Below, piece after piece: positions 5,001 through 12,380 of a DNA stretch of 12,380 bases (positions within the stretch are counted from its first letter, which is position 1; each line of letters opens with the position of its first letter). The stretch is from Clostridia bacterium. Its GTDB lineage: Bacteria; Bacillota; Clostridia; Oscillospirales; Acutalibacteraceae. A program made the translations under genes and the position numbers. The DNA lies in assembly GCA_017559885.1 (NCBI GenBank), contig JAFYQN010000083.1, positions 1 through 12,380 of the forward strand, read 5' to 3'. Below the pieces are notes generated by a model that saw nothing but the letters and a program-made list of their open reading frames with translations, did no database searches and was not told the origin of the DNA.

Positions 5001-7925
5001 TTAAAAGAACATACCAAATTCTACAAAACAATAACTGTCTACCCAACTTGGGTTTACACCTTTGCACCAAATGGGTGATTCGTGCAAGAAGCATTTTGGC
5101 GCTACCCAGTGATTTTCACCATCGCTTAGGTGGAATGGTCCTAAAAGGTTTCTAAGCGATGAGGTGATGGTTATTTCTATTTCGTTTTCGCCCTCGACTA
5201 AAAGGTCTGATACATCGACCTCATAAGGTTGCCACATAATTTTTTGTGTCTTGTTGCCGTTTACCTTTACCTTTATTACGGTAGAGCCAAGTTTGTCAAA
5301 TTTTATACTGCGGTTTTGGCACTCGTTGGCGGTAAGCGTTACCGTCTGCTTAAAGGTCATACTGCCTGCAAAGAAGGGGAAACCTTGTGTAACGACGTTG
5401 CCACTTGATAAAGTATTTGGCGCTTTTGTAAGATAAAATTCACCGTTTGTGCGTACGGCATTACGCTCAAGATTTTCAAATTCACAGTCGGTTTTTACGG
5501 CAAAATCACCTTTTAGATAAATTGCCTCAATCTCCATATCGTAACTGAGTTTGTTTTTCTCCGACTCAAAGATAAGCGAGTTTTTAGCGTTTTCGTAAAC
5601 TTGTTCGCTTTGAACAAAATCGCAAGTAAGCGCAATTTCATTTTTACCCTCGGTTATATATTCAAAAATATCGATAACCTTAAGCGAAGTATCAAAATAA
5701 AAACCGTCAATATTTTTATCTATTGTTTGTCGGTTGACCGTAATATCAAAAATCTCGGGTGTTTCGACAACGAGGTTGCATTTTGTAAATGATAAATCCC
5801 TAACGTCAAATTTAAATACAACCTTTGTGTTAACCTTGCGACCAAAAGCGAGCGCTTTTTCTTGCACGTCGCTAATAGGTAGGTTTTGGTATGCGAGTTT
5901 GCCGTCAAAATAAACGTTGCAATAATCGAGCGTTAACGCGTTGTCGTCGGATTTTATTTGCCAATCGCCTGAAAACTCAAGTGGTTTAAGGATGTTGTTT
6001 TGTCTTTTGTTAGACTCTTTTATCGACTCGTCATAAACAAACAACACAACCGAACCGTTGCCGTAAACGGTGCTTTCAATAACAACATTATCACCGCTTT
6101 GAGTGAAAACAACCGATTCTTCTTCCCCAGATACCGCGTTAAATATTGTAGCGCTCTTTCCCTTTACAATAGCGGTAAATTGGTGTGTTACGTTGCAAGG
6201 ATTTACAAGGTAATACATGGTCATTTTTTGTTCATCAAAACGACGTACCGCAGTAAGTATTGGGGTCGTGTTGCGGTCACCTTCGTATTTTAAAGTTATT
6301 TTACGAATTGAAGAAGGTATTTGATTTACAAGTTCACGGGGATCGGCGTTAACACAAGTTTTTGCAAACTCGATTATATCGTTTGTGTTTTCACCGTCTA
6401 TCATAGTAGGTATACGCCCTGTAAATATAACAAGACCGCCAGTGTTTTTAAAGTTTTTAAGTAGATTAAAGGTGTTGCTTGCAAGACAGTCGCAAGGTGG
6501 TACTACCACAACGCTATAACTTTGCGTGCCTATTGTAATTTTGCCGTTTTGCACCTTGCCATGACGTTCCATAATGGTTGAATCGCCTAAATGATACTGT
6601 AACTGATTGCGTTCAAGGCGATTCATAACGTCAAGCATTTCGCTTGTAAGTTTTAGCGCGTAATCGCTTGAATTTATATCAAACTTTGCCCACGCGCTAT
6701 CGGCGGAGTGAAGCACCAAAATTTCGTGTTTGATTTTACCCTCGGCAATAAGCATACCAATACGACTTACCTTGTCATTTAACACACGATAATCGTTCCA
6801 CCAAGGTTGTTGTTTAAATAGCGTTGCAGGGTAGTCACGTTTTCTAATTCCGCGAAGCGTATAACCCTCAAGGTGTTGACAAAGATAGTTTATGCCATGC
6901 GCCATTTGATGCTCGTATATCCATAATAGTTCTTCAAAACTTACGTTCCATCCGCAAGCGGCAAAGGTTTCGGATAGAATTTGTTTTTTGCCTAACTGGT
7001 TTGCAACCGAGGAAACCTGCATAGAGCAATCAATACGATTGAGCATACGACCAAGGTTGTCAATTCCCGGTATTGTCATATATTCGTAATGCGGCATACC
7101 GGCGCCATTTGCCAAGAGATGACTCCAAAGCCCTTCCTCTAACACAAGGTGACCTGTAAGCGCGCTACCGTTTGACTGGCACCACTTATAAATATTGTTC
7201 ATAAAGTTTTCAGAGAACAACTTTGTTATAAGTTTAAAGAAATTATATTTTGTTTGAGCGCTTGTTTCGGTGTCGTAAAAAAGGTCGGTAAGCTTGGTTG
7301 CAAGCGGCTCGCCGTACGCCTTCATATATTCTTTTTCCAAAACAAATGACCATGGATAACCGTTTCGTGAAATTTGTGGTTCATCGGTGAAAAAACCTGC
7401 CATATCACAAAACTCGTCGCCTAATTTTTCTTTGTAGGCGTTATGTGTTACGCGTATAAATTCACTTATAACCTCGCCGTCGAGCGTGTCAACATAAAAG
7501 GGGTTAACCTCATAATAAAAATGCAAATTTTTATCGTTATATGGCAAATTTATAATGGTTGTGTCCTGTATTTTGGCGATATCGGTTTGCTCGCAACGTA
7601 AATATTTTTGTTGATATTTAAGTCCAAGACCGTTAACAAGTCCCGAGCCAAAACCGCTTGGCCAACCGTTTTCGTCATAACCCCAAGACTGCATGTGGAG
7701 TTTTTTGCCTTCTTGTAGTGTTGTCTTTACGTTTTGGAACCACTCGTCAGACATATACTCGGTTTGTAAACCGCCGCGAGCGTGCATAAAATAGCCGCCA
7801 ATGCCTACGGTTTCCATTTCGCTGACTTGGTTTGCGGTTTCATGAGTATCAAGTTTTTCGTTCCACGACCAAAATGGCGCAGGACGGTATTTGTTAGGTG
7901 GATTTTTAAGATTTTTGTAAAACAT
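5001..7925 (-). CDS. GH106-like glycoside hydrolase (alpha-L-rhamnosidase-related)
   Basis: The 974-residue protein begins with a pattern I recognise from large GH106-type or related hydrolases: PFWSWN (17-22), GGYFMHARGGL (43-53) and WGYDENGWPSGF (81-92), i.e. the start of a TIM barrel. Candidate catalytic acids are E182 in FFTDEPQ and E319 in ILSETFAACGW. A domain with a GATase-like strand pattern (about 470-510) follows. The C-terminal third is beta-rich and ends with a galactose-binding-like jelly roll carrying FPFFAGSMTF (849-858), also typical of the family. No signal peptide or anchor is visible, so it probably acts in the cytoplasm on imported oligosaccharides. A GGAGGG site (7933-7938) precedes the ATG. 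The family includes alpha-L-rhamnosidases, but members vary and the linkage cut here is not certain. Neighbouring amino-sugar genes suggest a related glycan diet. Confidence 0.75.
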   Translation of the reverse strand: MFYKNLKNPPNKYRPAPFWSWNEKLDTHETANQVSEMETVGIGGYFMHARGGLQTEYMSDEWFQNVKTTLQEGKKLHMQSWGYDENGWPSGFGSGLVNGLGLKYQQKYLRCEQTDIAKIQDTTIINLPYNDKNLHFYYEVNPFYVDTLDGEVISEFIRVTHNAYKEKLGDEFCDMAGFFTDEPQISRNGYPWSFVLEKEYMKAYGEPLATKLTDLFYDTETSAQTKYNFFKLITKLFSENFMNNIYKWCQSNGSALTGHLVLEEGLWSHLLANGAGMPHYEYMTIPGIDNLGRMLNRIDCSMQVSSVANQLGKKQILSETFAACGWNVSFEELLWIYEHQMAHGINYLCQHLEGYTLRGIRKRDYPATLFKQQPWWNDYRVLNDKVSRIGMLIAEGKIKHEILVLHSADSAWAKFDINSSDYALKLTSEMLDVMNRLERNQLQYHLGDSTIMERHGKVQNGKITIGTQSYSVVVVPPCDCLASNTFNLLKNFKNTGGLVIFTGRIPTMIDGENTNDIIEFAKTCVNADPRELVNQIPSSIRKITLKYEGDRNTTPILTAVRRFDEQKMTMYYLVNPCNVTHQFTAIVKGKSATIFNAVSGEEESVVFTQSGDNVVIESTVYGNGSVVLFVYDESIKESNKRQNNILKPLEFSGDWQIKSDDNALTLDYCNVYFDGKLAYQNLPISDVQEKALAFGRKVNTKVVFKFDVRDLSFTKCNLVVETPEIFDITVNRQTIDKNIDGFYFDTSLKVIDIFEYITEGKNEIALTCDFVQSEQVYENAKNSLIFESEKNKLSYDMEIEAIYLKGDFAVKTDCEFENLERNAVRTNGEFYLTKAPNTLSSGNVVTQGFPFFAGSMTFKQTVTLTANECQNRSIKFDKLGSTVIKVKVNGNKTQKIMWQPYEVDVSDLLVEGENEIEITITSSLRNLLGPFHLSDGENHWVAPKCFLHESPIWCKGVNPSWVDSYCFVEFGMFF

Positions 7926-7962
7926 AACGTTGCCCTCCGTATGAGAGTTTTAGTTTAAAATT

Positions 7963-7991
7963 ATTATACCAAATTCGTATGCTTTTGACAA
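7963..7991 (-). promoter_or_regulatory. promoter of the glycoside hydrolase gene
   Basis: On the minus strand: -35 TTGTCA (7986-7991), 17-bp spacer, perfect -10 TATAAT (7963-7968) preceded by TGG, an extended -10. This is one of the strongest promoters in the window by consensus. The -35 directly abuts the U-tail of the upstream protease terminator. No palindrome overlaps it, so no operator is evident. Confidence 0.85.
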
Positions 7992-7994
7992 TAA

Positions 7995-8022
7995 AAAATC
8001 CTCGCAATAAAGCGAGGATTTT
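7995..8022 (-). terminator. terminator of the HtrA protease gene
   Basis: An 11-bp stem (7995-8005 with 8012-8022; core ATCCTCGC/GCGAGGAT) with a 6-nt loop is followed on the minus strand by a U-run. It lies 6 nt beyond the stop codon of the leftward protease. A/T runs on both sides would make it work in either direction. Confidence 0.88.
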
Positions 8023-8028
8023 GTTGCT

Positions 8029-9384
8029 TTAGTTTGAAGTTTCGGCGGTGAGTTTTATATCCGCGGTGTAGTATCTTCCACTTCGATATATAGTTATTGA
8101 TATGGTATCGCCCGCTTTACAATCATAAAGAAGTTCATTAAGCATGGTGTACTCGCTTATGGCGATGCCGTTAAACTTGGTTATAATGTCGCCGCGTTCA
8201 ATACCTGCTATTGCGGCAGGACTGCCTTCGGCTACGCTTGACACAACCGCGCCCGAAGGATATCCGTAAAAGGCAAGAACCTCGCTTGTGTAGGTAGCGC
8301 TTATGCTAACGCCCAAATATGCCTGACCGTCATCTTTGCGAGAAATTATTTTATCGCACTTTTCTTTAACGGTGTTTACGGGTATTGCAAAACCCATACC
8401 CTCATATTCGACTGATGCGATTTTTGAACTGTTTATACCAATAAGTTTGCCGGTTGCATCAAGCAGCGCGCCGCCCGAGTTACCCGGGTTTATTGCGGCG
8501 TCGGTTTGAATGAGTTTAAGTTCGGAATTGGTTGATACAACGCGGTCAAGTCCGCTTATAATACCCGACGTTACACTGCCCATAAATTCAATACCACCGG
8601 GCGCGCCGATAGTAATAACCTGTTGGCCAATTTTAATGTTGTCACTGTCACCCAATTCAATAGGGGTAAGACCTTCGGCATCTATCTTGATAACGGCAAG
8701 GTCGCAAGAAATATTGTAACCGATTACGGTAGCAGGATATGATTCTGACTTGTTGTTTCCAATGAAAACGTCAATCTTTGAAGCGTTTGATTGCACCGCA
8801 TCGCTGATTACGTGATAGTTGGTTATAATGTAACCGTCTTTGGTATAAATAACACCCGATCCGTCACCCGTTTGTTCACTACTACCGCCAAAGAAGTTTG
8901 ATACCGATGTGGTTGTGCGAATGCCAACAACACTATCAGAACACTTGGTTGCCACAGCTTCGGCGATAGATGATGCAGTTTCATCTATATTTATGTTTAC
9001 ATTGGTTGAATTGGAATCGGTCTCTGATTCGATTTTATCAATTATTTGTTGTGGGGTTGTGGTTTCGTCGTCTGAGGTCACGATAATAGCGACACCTAAA
9101 ACCGTAACACCGCTTATTACACTAATTACAATCGCCAATATACCCGAAATAAGTATTGTAATAATAGACGGAATAAAAGAACGAGATGACTTGCGCTTTT
9201 TATCCTTTTGAGGTTTGGTATTAACGTTTGGCGTAGTGTAGGTAGGTGGCGCAGTATATTGAGGAATGTCTTGCGCGACAGGGTCTTGAATAATATCTTT
9301 CGATTTTTTACTATATAGATTGTCATCTACACTGTCAAAACCCGACAGGGAATCGTTTTGGTTATTGTTTTCAAACTCGTTCAT
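8029..9384 (-). CDS. membrane-anchored HtrA/DegP-type serine protease with PDZ domain
   Basis: The 451-residue protein has a charged, Asn/Pro/Thr-rich cytoplasmic N-terminus (1-69), one hydrophobic segment (about 70-103), a linker, a trypsin-like domain and a C-terminal PDZ domain (about 355-447). The catalytic triad is clear: H191 (ITNYHVI), D228 (SCDLAVIKI) and S303 (NPGNSGGALLD). HtrA proteases degrade or refold misfolded proteins outside the membrane under envelope stress; the Gram-positive form is tethered like this one. The start has an AAAGGGTGAT site upstream. Length and architecture match full-length family members with a single PDZ. It is a single-gene unit with its own promoter and terminator, and seems unconnected to the sugar genes. 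Naming it htrA, degP or htrB would need orthology data, so I leave the symbol blank. Confidence 0.93.
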   Translation of the reverse strand: MNEFENNNQNDSLSGFDSVDDNLYSKKSKDIIQDPVAQDIPQYTAPPTYTTPNVNTKPQKDKKRKSSRSFIPSIITILISGILAIVISVISGVTVLGVAIIVTSDDETTTPQQIIDKIESETDSNSTNVNINIDETASSIAEAVATKCSDSVVGIRTTTSVSNFFGGSSEQTGDGSGVIYTKDGYIITNYHVISDAVQSNASKIDVFIGNNKSESYPATVIGYNISCDLAVIKIDAEGLTPIELGDSDNIKIGQQVITIGAPGGIEFMGSVTSGIISGLDRVVSTNSELKLIQTDAAINPGNSGGALLDATGKLIGINSSKIASVEYEGMGFAIPVNTVKEKCDKIISRKDDGQAYLGVSISATYTSEVLAFYGYPSGAVVSSVAEGSPAAIAGIERGDIITKFNGIAISEYTMLNELLYDCKAGDTISITIYRSGRYYTADIKLTAETSN

Positions 9385-9433
9385 TTAAGTTATCACCCTT
9401 TAAAAACATAGATTTTATTTAAATGTTAATACT

Positions 9434-9462
9434 ATTATAATACTAAAACCATTTTATTGCAA
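9434..9462 (-). promoter_or_regulatory. promoter of the HtrA protease gene
   Basis: On the minus strand: -35 TTGCAA (9457-9462, 4 of 6 consensus), 17-bp spacer, perfect -10 TATAAT (9434-9439). Transcription would start near 9427, leaving a leader of about 40 nt to the ATG. I see no CtsR- or CIRCE-like repeat around it. Confidence 0.7.
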
Positions 9463-9516
9463 ATATTAATTGAAATTATGAATTTTTCGTAAACAATAAC
9501 TATTATAAAAAAACTC

Positions 9517-9545
9517 TTTACTTTTTGAAAGTTTTGTGTTACAAT
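9517..9545 (+). promoter_or_regulatory. promoter of rpsO
   Basis: -35 TTTACT (9517-9522, 4 of 6), 17-bp spacer, -10 TACAAT (9540-9545) with an upstream TGT giving an extended -10. The start would be near 9552, just before the structured leader. It diverges from the protease promoter about 55 bp away. Confidence 0.65.
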
Positions 9546-9552
9546 GCTATGG

Positions 9553-9636
9553 CTGACTATGGTCAGGTACCTTGTTCTATGCTTTTGGCGACTGCCAATT
9601 ATTTGGAACACTCAAGACCTTGGGCTTGGAACAGGG
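9553..9636 (+). promoter_or_regulatory. rpsO leader RNA with a three-way junction, candidate S15 autoregulatory site
   Basis: The leader starts with a hairpin CTGAC-TATG-GTCAG (9553-9566). It is followed by a closing stem of 8 pairs (CCTTGTTC 9570-9577 with GAACAGGG 9629-9636, one G-U). Two hairpins lie inside: TTGGC-GACT-GCCAA (9585-9598) and CAAG/CTTG (9613-9616 with 9625-9628). One closing stem plus two inner arms is a three-way junction, the shape S15 recognises in 16S rRNA and in known Firmicutes rpsO leaders. Function as a feedback site is inferred from this and from position about 18 nt before the ribosome binding site. Confidence 0.6.
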
Positions 9637-9668
9637 CGCACAATTTAATTTAAAAAGGAGTGAAAAGA

Positions 9669-9932
9669 ATGACTAACGAACAAAAGCAACAGATTATGGC
9701 TGAGTACGCTGTACACGAAGGTGACACAGGTTCTCCAGAAGTACAAATCGCAGTTCTTACTTTCCGTATCAACGAGCTCAACGCTCACCTTGATACTCAC
9801 AAGAAGGACCACCACTCACGTCGCGGTCTTCTTAAGATGGTAGGTCACAGAAGAAACCTTCTTGCATACCTTCAGAAGAAAGACATCGAGCGCTACCGTG
9901 CTATCGTTAAGAAACTCGGCTTGCGTAAGTAA
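9669..9932 (+). CDS. rpsO: 30S ribosomal protein S15
   Basis: The 87-residue protein matches S15, a primary 16S rRNA binder that organises the central domain of the small subunit. Recognisable stretches are HEGDTGSPEVQIAVLTFRI, DHHSRRGLLKMVGHRRNLLAYL and the basic C-terminal KKLGLRK. Length is normal (E. coli about 89). The frame extends to a GTG at 9660, but that GTG is part of the AAAGGAG ribosome binding site (9654-9660); the ATG at 9669 lies 8 nt beyond it. S15 commonly represses its own translation through its mRNA leader, and the upstream leader here has a suitable fold. It precedes pnp, the same order as in E. coli. Confidence 0.97.
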   Translation: MTNEQKQQIMAEYAVHEGDTGSPEVQIAVLTFRINELNAHLDTHKKDHHSRRGLLKMVGHRRNLLAYLQKKDIERYRAIVKKLGLRK

Positions 9933-9945
9933 TTATGTAACGAAC

Positions 9946-9974
9946 AAACCGAGCAATATTTATTTGCTCGGTTT
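9946..9974 (+). terminator. terminator after rpsO (possibly partial)
   Basis: An 11-bp stem (AAACCGAGCAA 9946-9956 with TTGCTCGGTTT 9964-9974, 7-nt loop) lies 13 nt after the rpsO stop. The tail is T-rich but broken by G (TTTGATTTTG), so some read-through into pnp is plausible, especially as no clear separate pnp promoter is seen. Confidence 0.8.
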
Positions 9975-9984
9975 GATTTTGTTA

Positions 9985-10061
9985 AGAGATTTTTGTTGTT
10001 TAGCGGTAAAATGAGTATCCGACCATACGGGTATTGATTTTATTGCTAAACGGAAATCTCT
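9985..10061 (+). promoter_or_regulatory. long stem-loop in the pnp leader, candidate RNase III site
   Basis: Arms 9985-10020 and 10029-10061 pair over about 33 positions, with one 3-nt bulge (9993-9995), one G-G mismatch (10013/10036) and an 8-nt loop (10021-10028). Six pairs are G-U in the plus-strand RNA and would be C-A mismatches on the other strand, so the fold belongs to the pnp transcript. It is followed by an A-rich stretch, not a U-tract, so it is not a terminator. The pnp ribosome binding site follows 23 nt later. In E. coli an equivalent hairpin is cut by RNase III to start PNPase autoregulation. Confidence 0.7.
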
Positions 10062-10098
10062 AAAAATTAAAGAAAAAATAAAAAAGGAGATTAAAACA

Positions 10099-12294
10099 AT
10101 GTTCGAAAACTTTAAAGTTTATGAAACCACCATTGCAGGCAGACCATTTTCACTTGAAACAGGTAAAATGGCAGGTCTTGCAAATGCCGCTTTTATGGCT
10201 CGTTACGGCGATACAAGCGTTCTTTGTACCGTAACCGCATCTTCAAAACCACGTGAGGGCGTTGACTTTTTCCCACTTTCAGTTGATTTTGAAGAAAAAA
10301 TGTACGCAGTAGGTCGTATTCCAGGTTCTTTCCAACGCCGTGAGGGTAAAGCAAGCGAAAAGGCAATCCTTTCTTCACGTTGTATTGACAGACCTATCCG
10401 TCCACTTTTCCCAAAAGATATGAGAAACGACTGTTCGGTTGTTGCAACAGTTATGTCAGTTGACCCTGATTGCTCACCTGAAATTACCGCAGCTATCGGT
10501 GTATCAGCTGCTATCGCAGTATCTGATATTCCATGGGATGGCCCAATCGCTTCTACAAGCGTTGGTCTTATTGATGGCGAAATCATTATCAACCCAACAC
10601 TTGAGCAACGCGCGGCTACCGAACTTAACCTTACCGTATCTTCAACTGCTGACCTCGTAGCTATGATCGAAGCAGGCGGTAACGAAATTCCTGATGACCT
10701 TATGTTTGACTGCATTATGGCAGGTCACGAAGTAAACAAGGAAATCGTTAATTTCATCAACGGCATTGTTGCTGAAATTGGTAAAGAGAAATTTACATTT
10801 GAATCAAGCGATCCAGATCCAGAAATTATGGCAGAGATTGAGGCTTTCTGTATTGAAGATGTTAAGAAAGCGCTTGATACTGACGATAAGAACGTTCGTG
10901 ACGCAGCTCTTCTTCCAATTTATGATGCTGTTCATGCTAAGTTTGACGAGCGCTTTGAAGGCAACGAGGCAAAACTTGACGAGATTATGTATCTTGTTCA
11001 AAAGCACGTTGTCCGCGCTTGGCTCAAAGATGAAGGCAAACGTGTTGACGGTCGTGGTATTGACGATATCCGTCCTCTCGACGCTCAGGTTGACCTTCTC
11101 CCACGTGTTCACGGCTCAGGTATGTTTACCCGTGGTCAGACACAGGTTCTCTCAATTGCAACACTCGCACCTGTAAGCGAGGCTCAAAAGCTTGACGGCC
11201 TTGATGAAGAGGTTAGCAAGCGTTATATCCACCACTACAACTTCCCATCATACTCTGTTGGTGAGACCAAGCCTTCACGTGGTCCAGGACGTCGTGAAAT
11301 CGGTCACGGTGCGCTTGCTGAACGCGCGCTCCTTCCTGTAATTCCTTCTGTTGAAGAATTCCCATACGCTATCCGTGTAGTAAGTGAGGTTCTTTCATCA
11401 AACGGTTCTACTTCACAGGGTTCTATCTGTGGTTCAACACTCGCTCTTATGGCGGCAGGTGTTCCGATTAAGGCGCCTGTAGCAGGTATTTCTTGCGGTC
11501 TTATCACAGGTGACGAAGGCGTTTACGGCGACTTTATGACAATGGTTGACATCCAAGGTCTTGAAGACTTCTACGGCGATATGGACTTTAAGGTAGCAGG
11601 TACTCACAAGGGTATCACAGCTATCCAGATGGACCTTAAGGTACATGGTCTTACACCAGAAATCATTAAGGAAGCATTTGCAAAGACCAACAAGGCTCGT
11701 ATGCACATCCTTGACGATGTGATGCTTAAGTGCATTCCTGAATATCGTAAGGAACTTTCTCAGTATGCTCCTAAGATGCTTACAACAGTTATCAGCCCAG
11801 ACAAGATTGGCGACGTTATCGGTAAGCAGGGTAAGGTTATTCAGTCAATCCAAGAGCAGTGTGAATGTACCATCAATATCGAGGAAGATGGTCACGTATA
11901 TGTAGCAGGTATTGATCTTGAAAAGGCACAGGCTGCTATTGATATCGTAAACCTTATTGCAAACGATCCTGAAATCGGCGCAGTTTACTCAGGTCGCGTT
12001 ACCCGTCTTATGACATTTGGCGCGTTTGTTGAAATTGCTCCTGGTAAGGAAGGTCTTGTTCACATTTCTAAGCTTGACGTTAAGCGTGTAGAAAAGGTTG
12101 AAGACGTTGTTGCAGTTGGCGACCAAGTAATCGTTAAGGTTACCGAAATCGACGACCAAGGCAGAATTAACCTTTCACGTCGTGACGCTCTTGTAGAGGT
12201 TAACGGCGCAGTTGTTGAAGACGATGCCGATGAAGAAGCTCCACGCAAGGGTGGCAATCGCGAAAGACGCGGTTTTAAGAAAAGAGATAAGTAA
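10099..12294 (+). CDS. pnp: polyribonucleotide nucleotidyltransferase (PNPase)
   Basis: This 731-residue enzyme degrades RNA 3' to 5' with phosphate, releasing nucleoside diphosphates, and works in the cytoplasm as a trimer, often with other RNA-decay proteins. Domains: first RNase PH (about 10-140), helical linker, second RNase PH (about 320-545) with GQTQVLSIATLAP (346 on), STSQGSICGSTLA and the acidic catalytic cluster EDFYGDMDFKVAGT (D490, D494, D496). These are followed by a KH domain (GKQG loop at 575-578) and an S1 domain from about 627 (YSGRVTRLMTFGAFVEI). The tail is acidic then strongly basic. Full length, no defects seen. The AAGGAGA site (10084-10090) is 8 nt before the ATG. The long leader hairpin upstream suggests post-transcriptional self-control; transcription probably comes from the rpsO promoter by read-through. 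Confidence 0.98.
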   Translation: MFENFKVYETTIAGRPFSLETGKMAGLANAAFMARYGDTSVLCTVTASSKPREGVDFFPLSVDFEEKMYAVGRIPGSFQRREGKASEKAILSSRCIDRPIRPLFPKDMRNDCSVVATVMSVDPDCSPEITAAIGVSAAIAVSDIPWDGPIASTSVGLIDGEIIINPTLEQRAATELNLTVSSTADLVAMIEAGGNEIPDDLMFDCIMAGHEVNKEIVNFINGIVAEIGKEKFTFESSDPDPEIMAEIEAFCIEDVKKALDTDDKNVRDAALLPIYDAVHAKFDERFEGNEAKLDEIMYLVQKHVVRAWLKDEGKRVDGRGIDDIRPLDAQVDLLPRVHGSGMFTRGQTQVLSIATLAPVSEAQKLDGLDEEVSKRYIHHYNFPSYSVGETKPSRGPGRREIGHGALAERALLPVIPSVEEFPYAIRVVSEVLSSNGSTSQGSICGSTLALMAAGVPIKAPVAGISCGLITGDEGVYGDFMTMVDIQGLEDFYGDMDFKVAGTHKGITAIQMDLKVHGLTPEIIKEAFAKTNKARMHILDDVMLKCIPEYRKELSQYAPKMLTTVISPDKIGDVIGKQGKVIQSIQEQCECTINIEEDGHVYVAGIDLEKAQAAIDIVNLIANDPEIGAVYSGRVTRLMTFGAFVEIAPGKEGLVHISKLDVKRVEKVEDVVAVGDQVIVKVTEIDDQGRINLSRRDALVEVNGAVVEDDADEEAPRKGGNRERRGFKKRDK

Positions 12295-12306
12295 TTATTA
12301 AATTTG

Positions 12307-12336
12307 AACTCCCCGAGTTTTTCGGGGAGTTTTTTT
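12307..12336 (+). terminator. terminator of pnp
   Basis: A GC-rich 10-bp stem (AACTCCCCGA 12307-12316 with TCGGGGAGTT 12322-12331, loop GTTTT) runs straight into seven T (12330-12336), 12 nt after the pnp stop. A strong, textbook intrinsic terminator. Confidence 0.95.
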
Positions 12337-12337
12337 G

Positions 12338-12371
12338 TTTTAAAATGTAAAGTATGCTTGACATTTTAAAA
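12338..12371. promoter_or_regulatory. 34-bp near-perfect palindrome overlapping a consensus -35 box
   Basis: Arms 12338-12352 and 12357-12371 match at 14 of 15 positions around TATG; the only mismatch is A12349 against G12360. A perfect TTGACA (12358-12363) sits in the right arm. A -10 box 17 bp further would begin at 12381, just outside the window. The layout suggests an operator-controlled promoter for the next rightward gene, though an AT-rich hairpin cannot be ruled out. Confidence 0.5.
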
Positions 12372-12380
12372 AATATATGA

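Noticed and set aside
9457..9462. TTGCAA before the protease gene as a further site for the nagB regulator
   Set aside because: A single 6-bp copy without flanking match or phasing is expected by chance and is adequately explained as the -35 box.
9660..9668. GTG start at 9660 for rpsO
   Set aside because: Its first G is the last base of the AAAGGAG Shine-Dalgarno site; the ATG at 9669 gives correct spacing and the usual S15 length.
9978..10098. A separate promoter for pnp
   Set aside because: TTGTTA at 9979 and TAAAAT at 10007 do not have workable spacing, and no other good pair was found; read-through from rpsO is simpler.
10203..10715. 170-codon open frame antisense to pnp
   Set aside because: It mirrors the codon pattern of pnp, has no ribosome binding site or recognisable domain, and pnp itself is certain. 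The other antisense frames in the sugar operon and hydrolase gene fail for the same reasons.
1..12380. CRISPR arrays, tRNA or rRNA genes, insertion sequences, phage genes
   Set aside because: No regularly spaced repeats, cloverleaf-like stretches, transposase motifs or phage proteins were seen on either strand.

Overview
The window looks like a chromosomal segment from a moderately AT-rich Gram-positive-type bacterium, most likely an uncultured gut member of the Clostridia. This rests on the strong purine-rich ribosome binding sites, TATAAT-type promoters, short U-tailed hairpin terminators, the rpsO-pnp pair, and the style of the HtrA protease (cytoplasmic N-terminus plus one membrane anchor). 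The taxonomy is inference; no rRNA or tRNA gene is present.

Positions 1-5000 hold a rightward five-gene operon: nagB-like deaminase, TIM-barrel sugar isomerase/epimerase, two Gfo/Idh/MocA-type NAD(P)-dependent oxidoreductases, and nagA-like deacetylase. Several genes are coupled by ATGA overlaps. A divergent gene, of which only the first ten codons are visible, begins at the left edge. The space between the two contains a helically phased array of TTGC motifs and a separate 27-bp palindrome, both operator-like. An 86-nt hairpin lies between nagB and the second gene. The operon ends in a bidirectional terminator.

Positions 5001-7925 hold a leftward gene for a large, apparently cytoplasmic glycoside hydrolase related to GH106 (alpha-L-rhamnosidase-like), with its own near-consensus promoter. 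Next comes a leftward membrane-anchored HtrA-type serine protease (8029-9384), also with its own promoter and terminator.

Positions 9517-12336 hold the rightward housekeeping pair rpsO (ribosomal protein S15) and pnp (polynucleotide phosphorylase). rpsO has a leader that can fold into a three-way junction, as expected for S15 autoregulation. A long, nearly uninterrupted stem-loop stands just before pnp, in the place where E. coli has its RNase III processing hairpin. The right edge carries a 34-bp near-palindrome over a consensus -35 box.

The best candidate for something new is the first operon. NagA and NagB normally convert N-acetylglucosamine-6-phosphate to fructose-6-phosphate without redox chemistry. 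Here divergent versions are interleaved with two dehydrogenases and a metal-dependent TIM-barrel protein, a toolkit reminiscent of 3-keto-sugar oxidation/elimination routes. The inferred job is catabolism of an unusual or conjugated amino sugar; the substrate cannot be read from the sequence.
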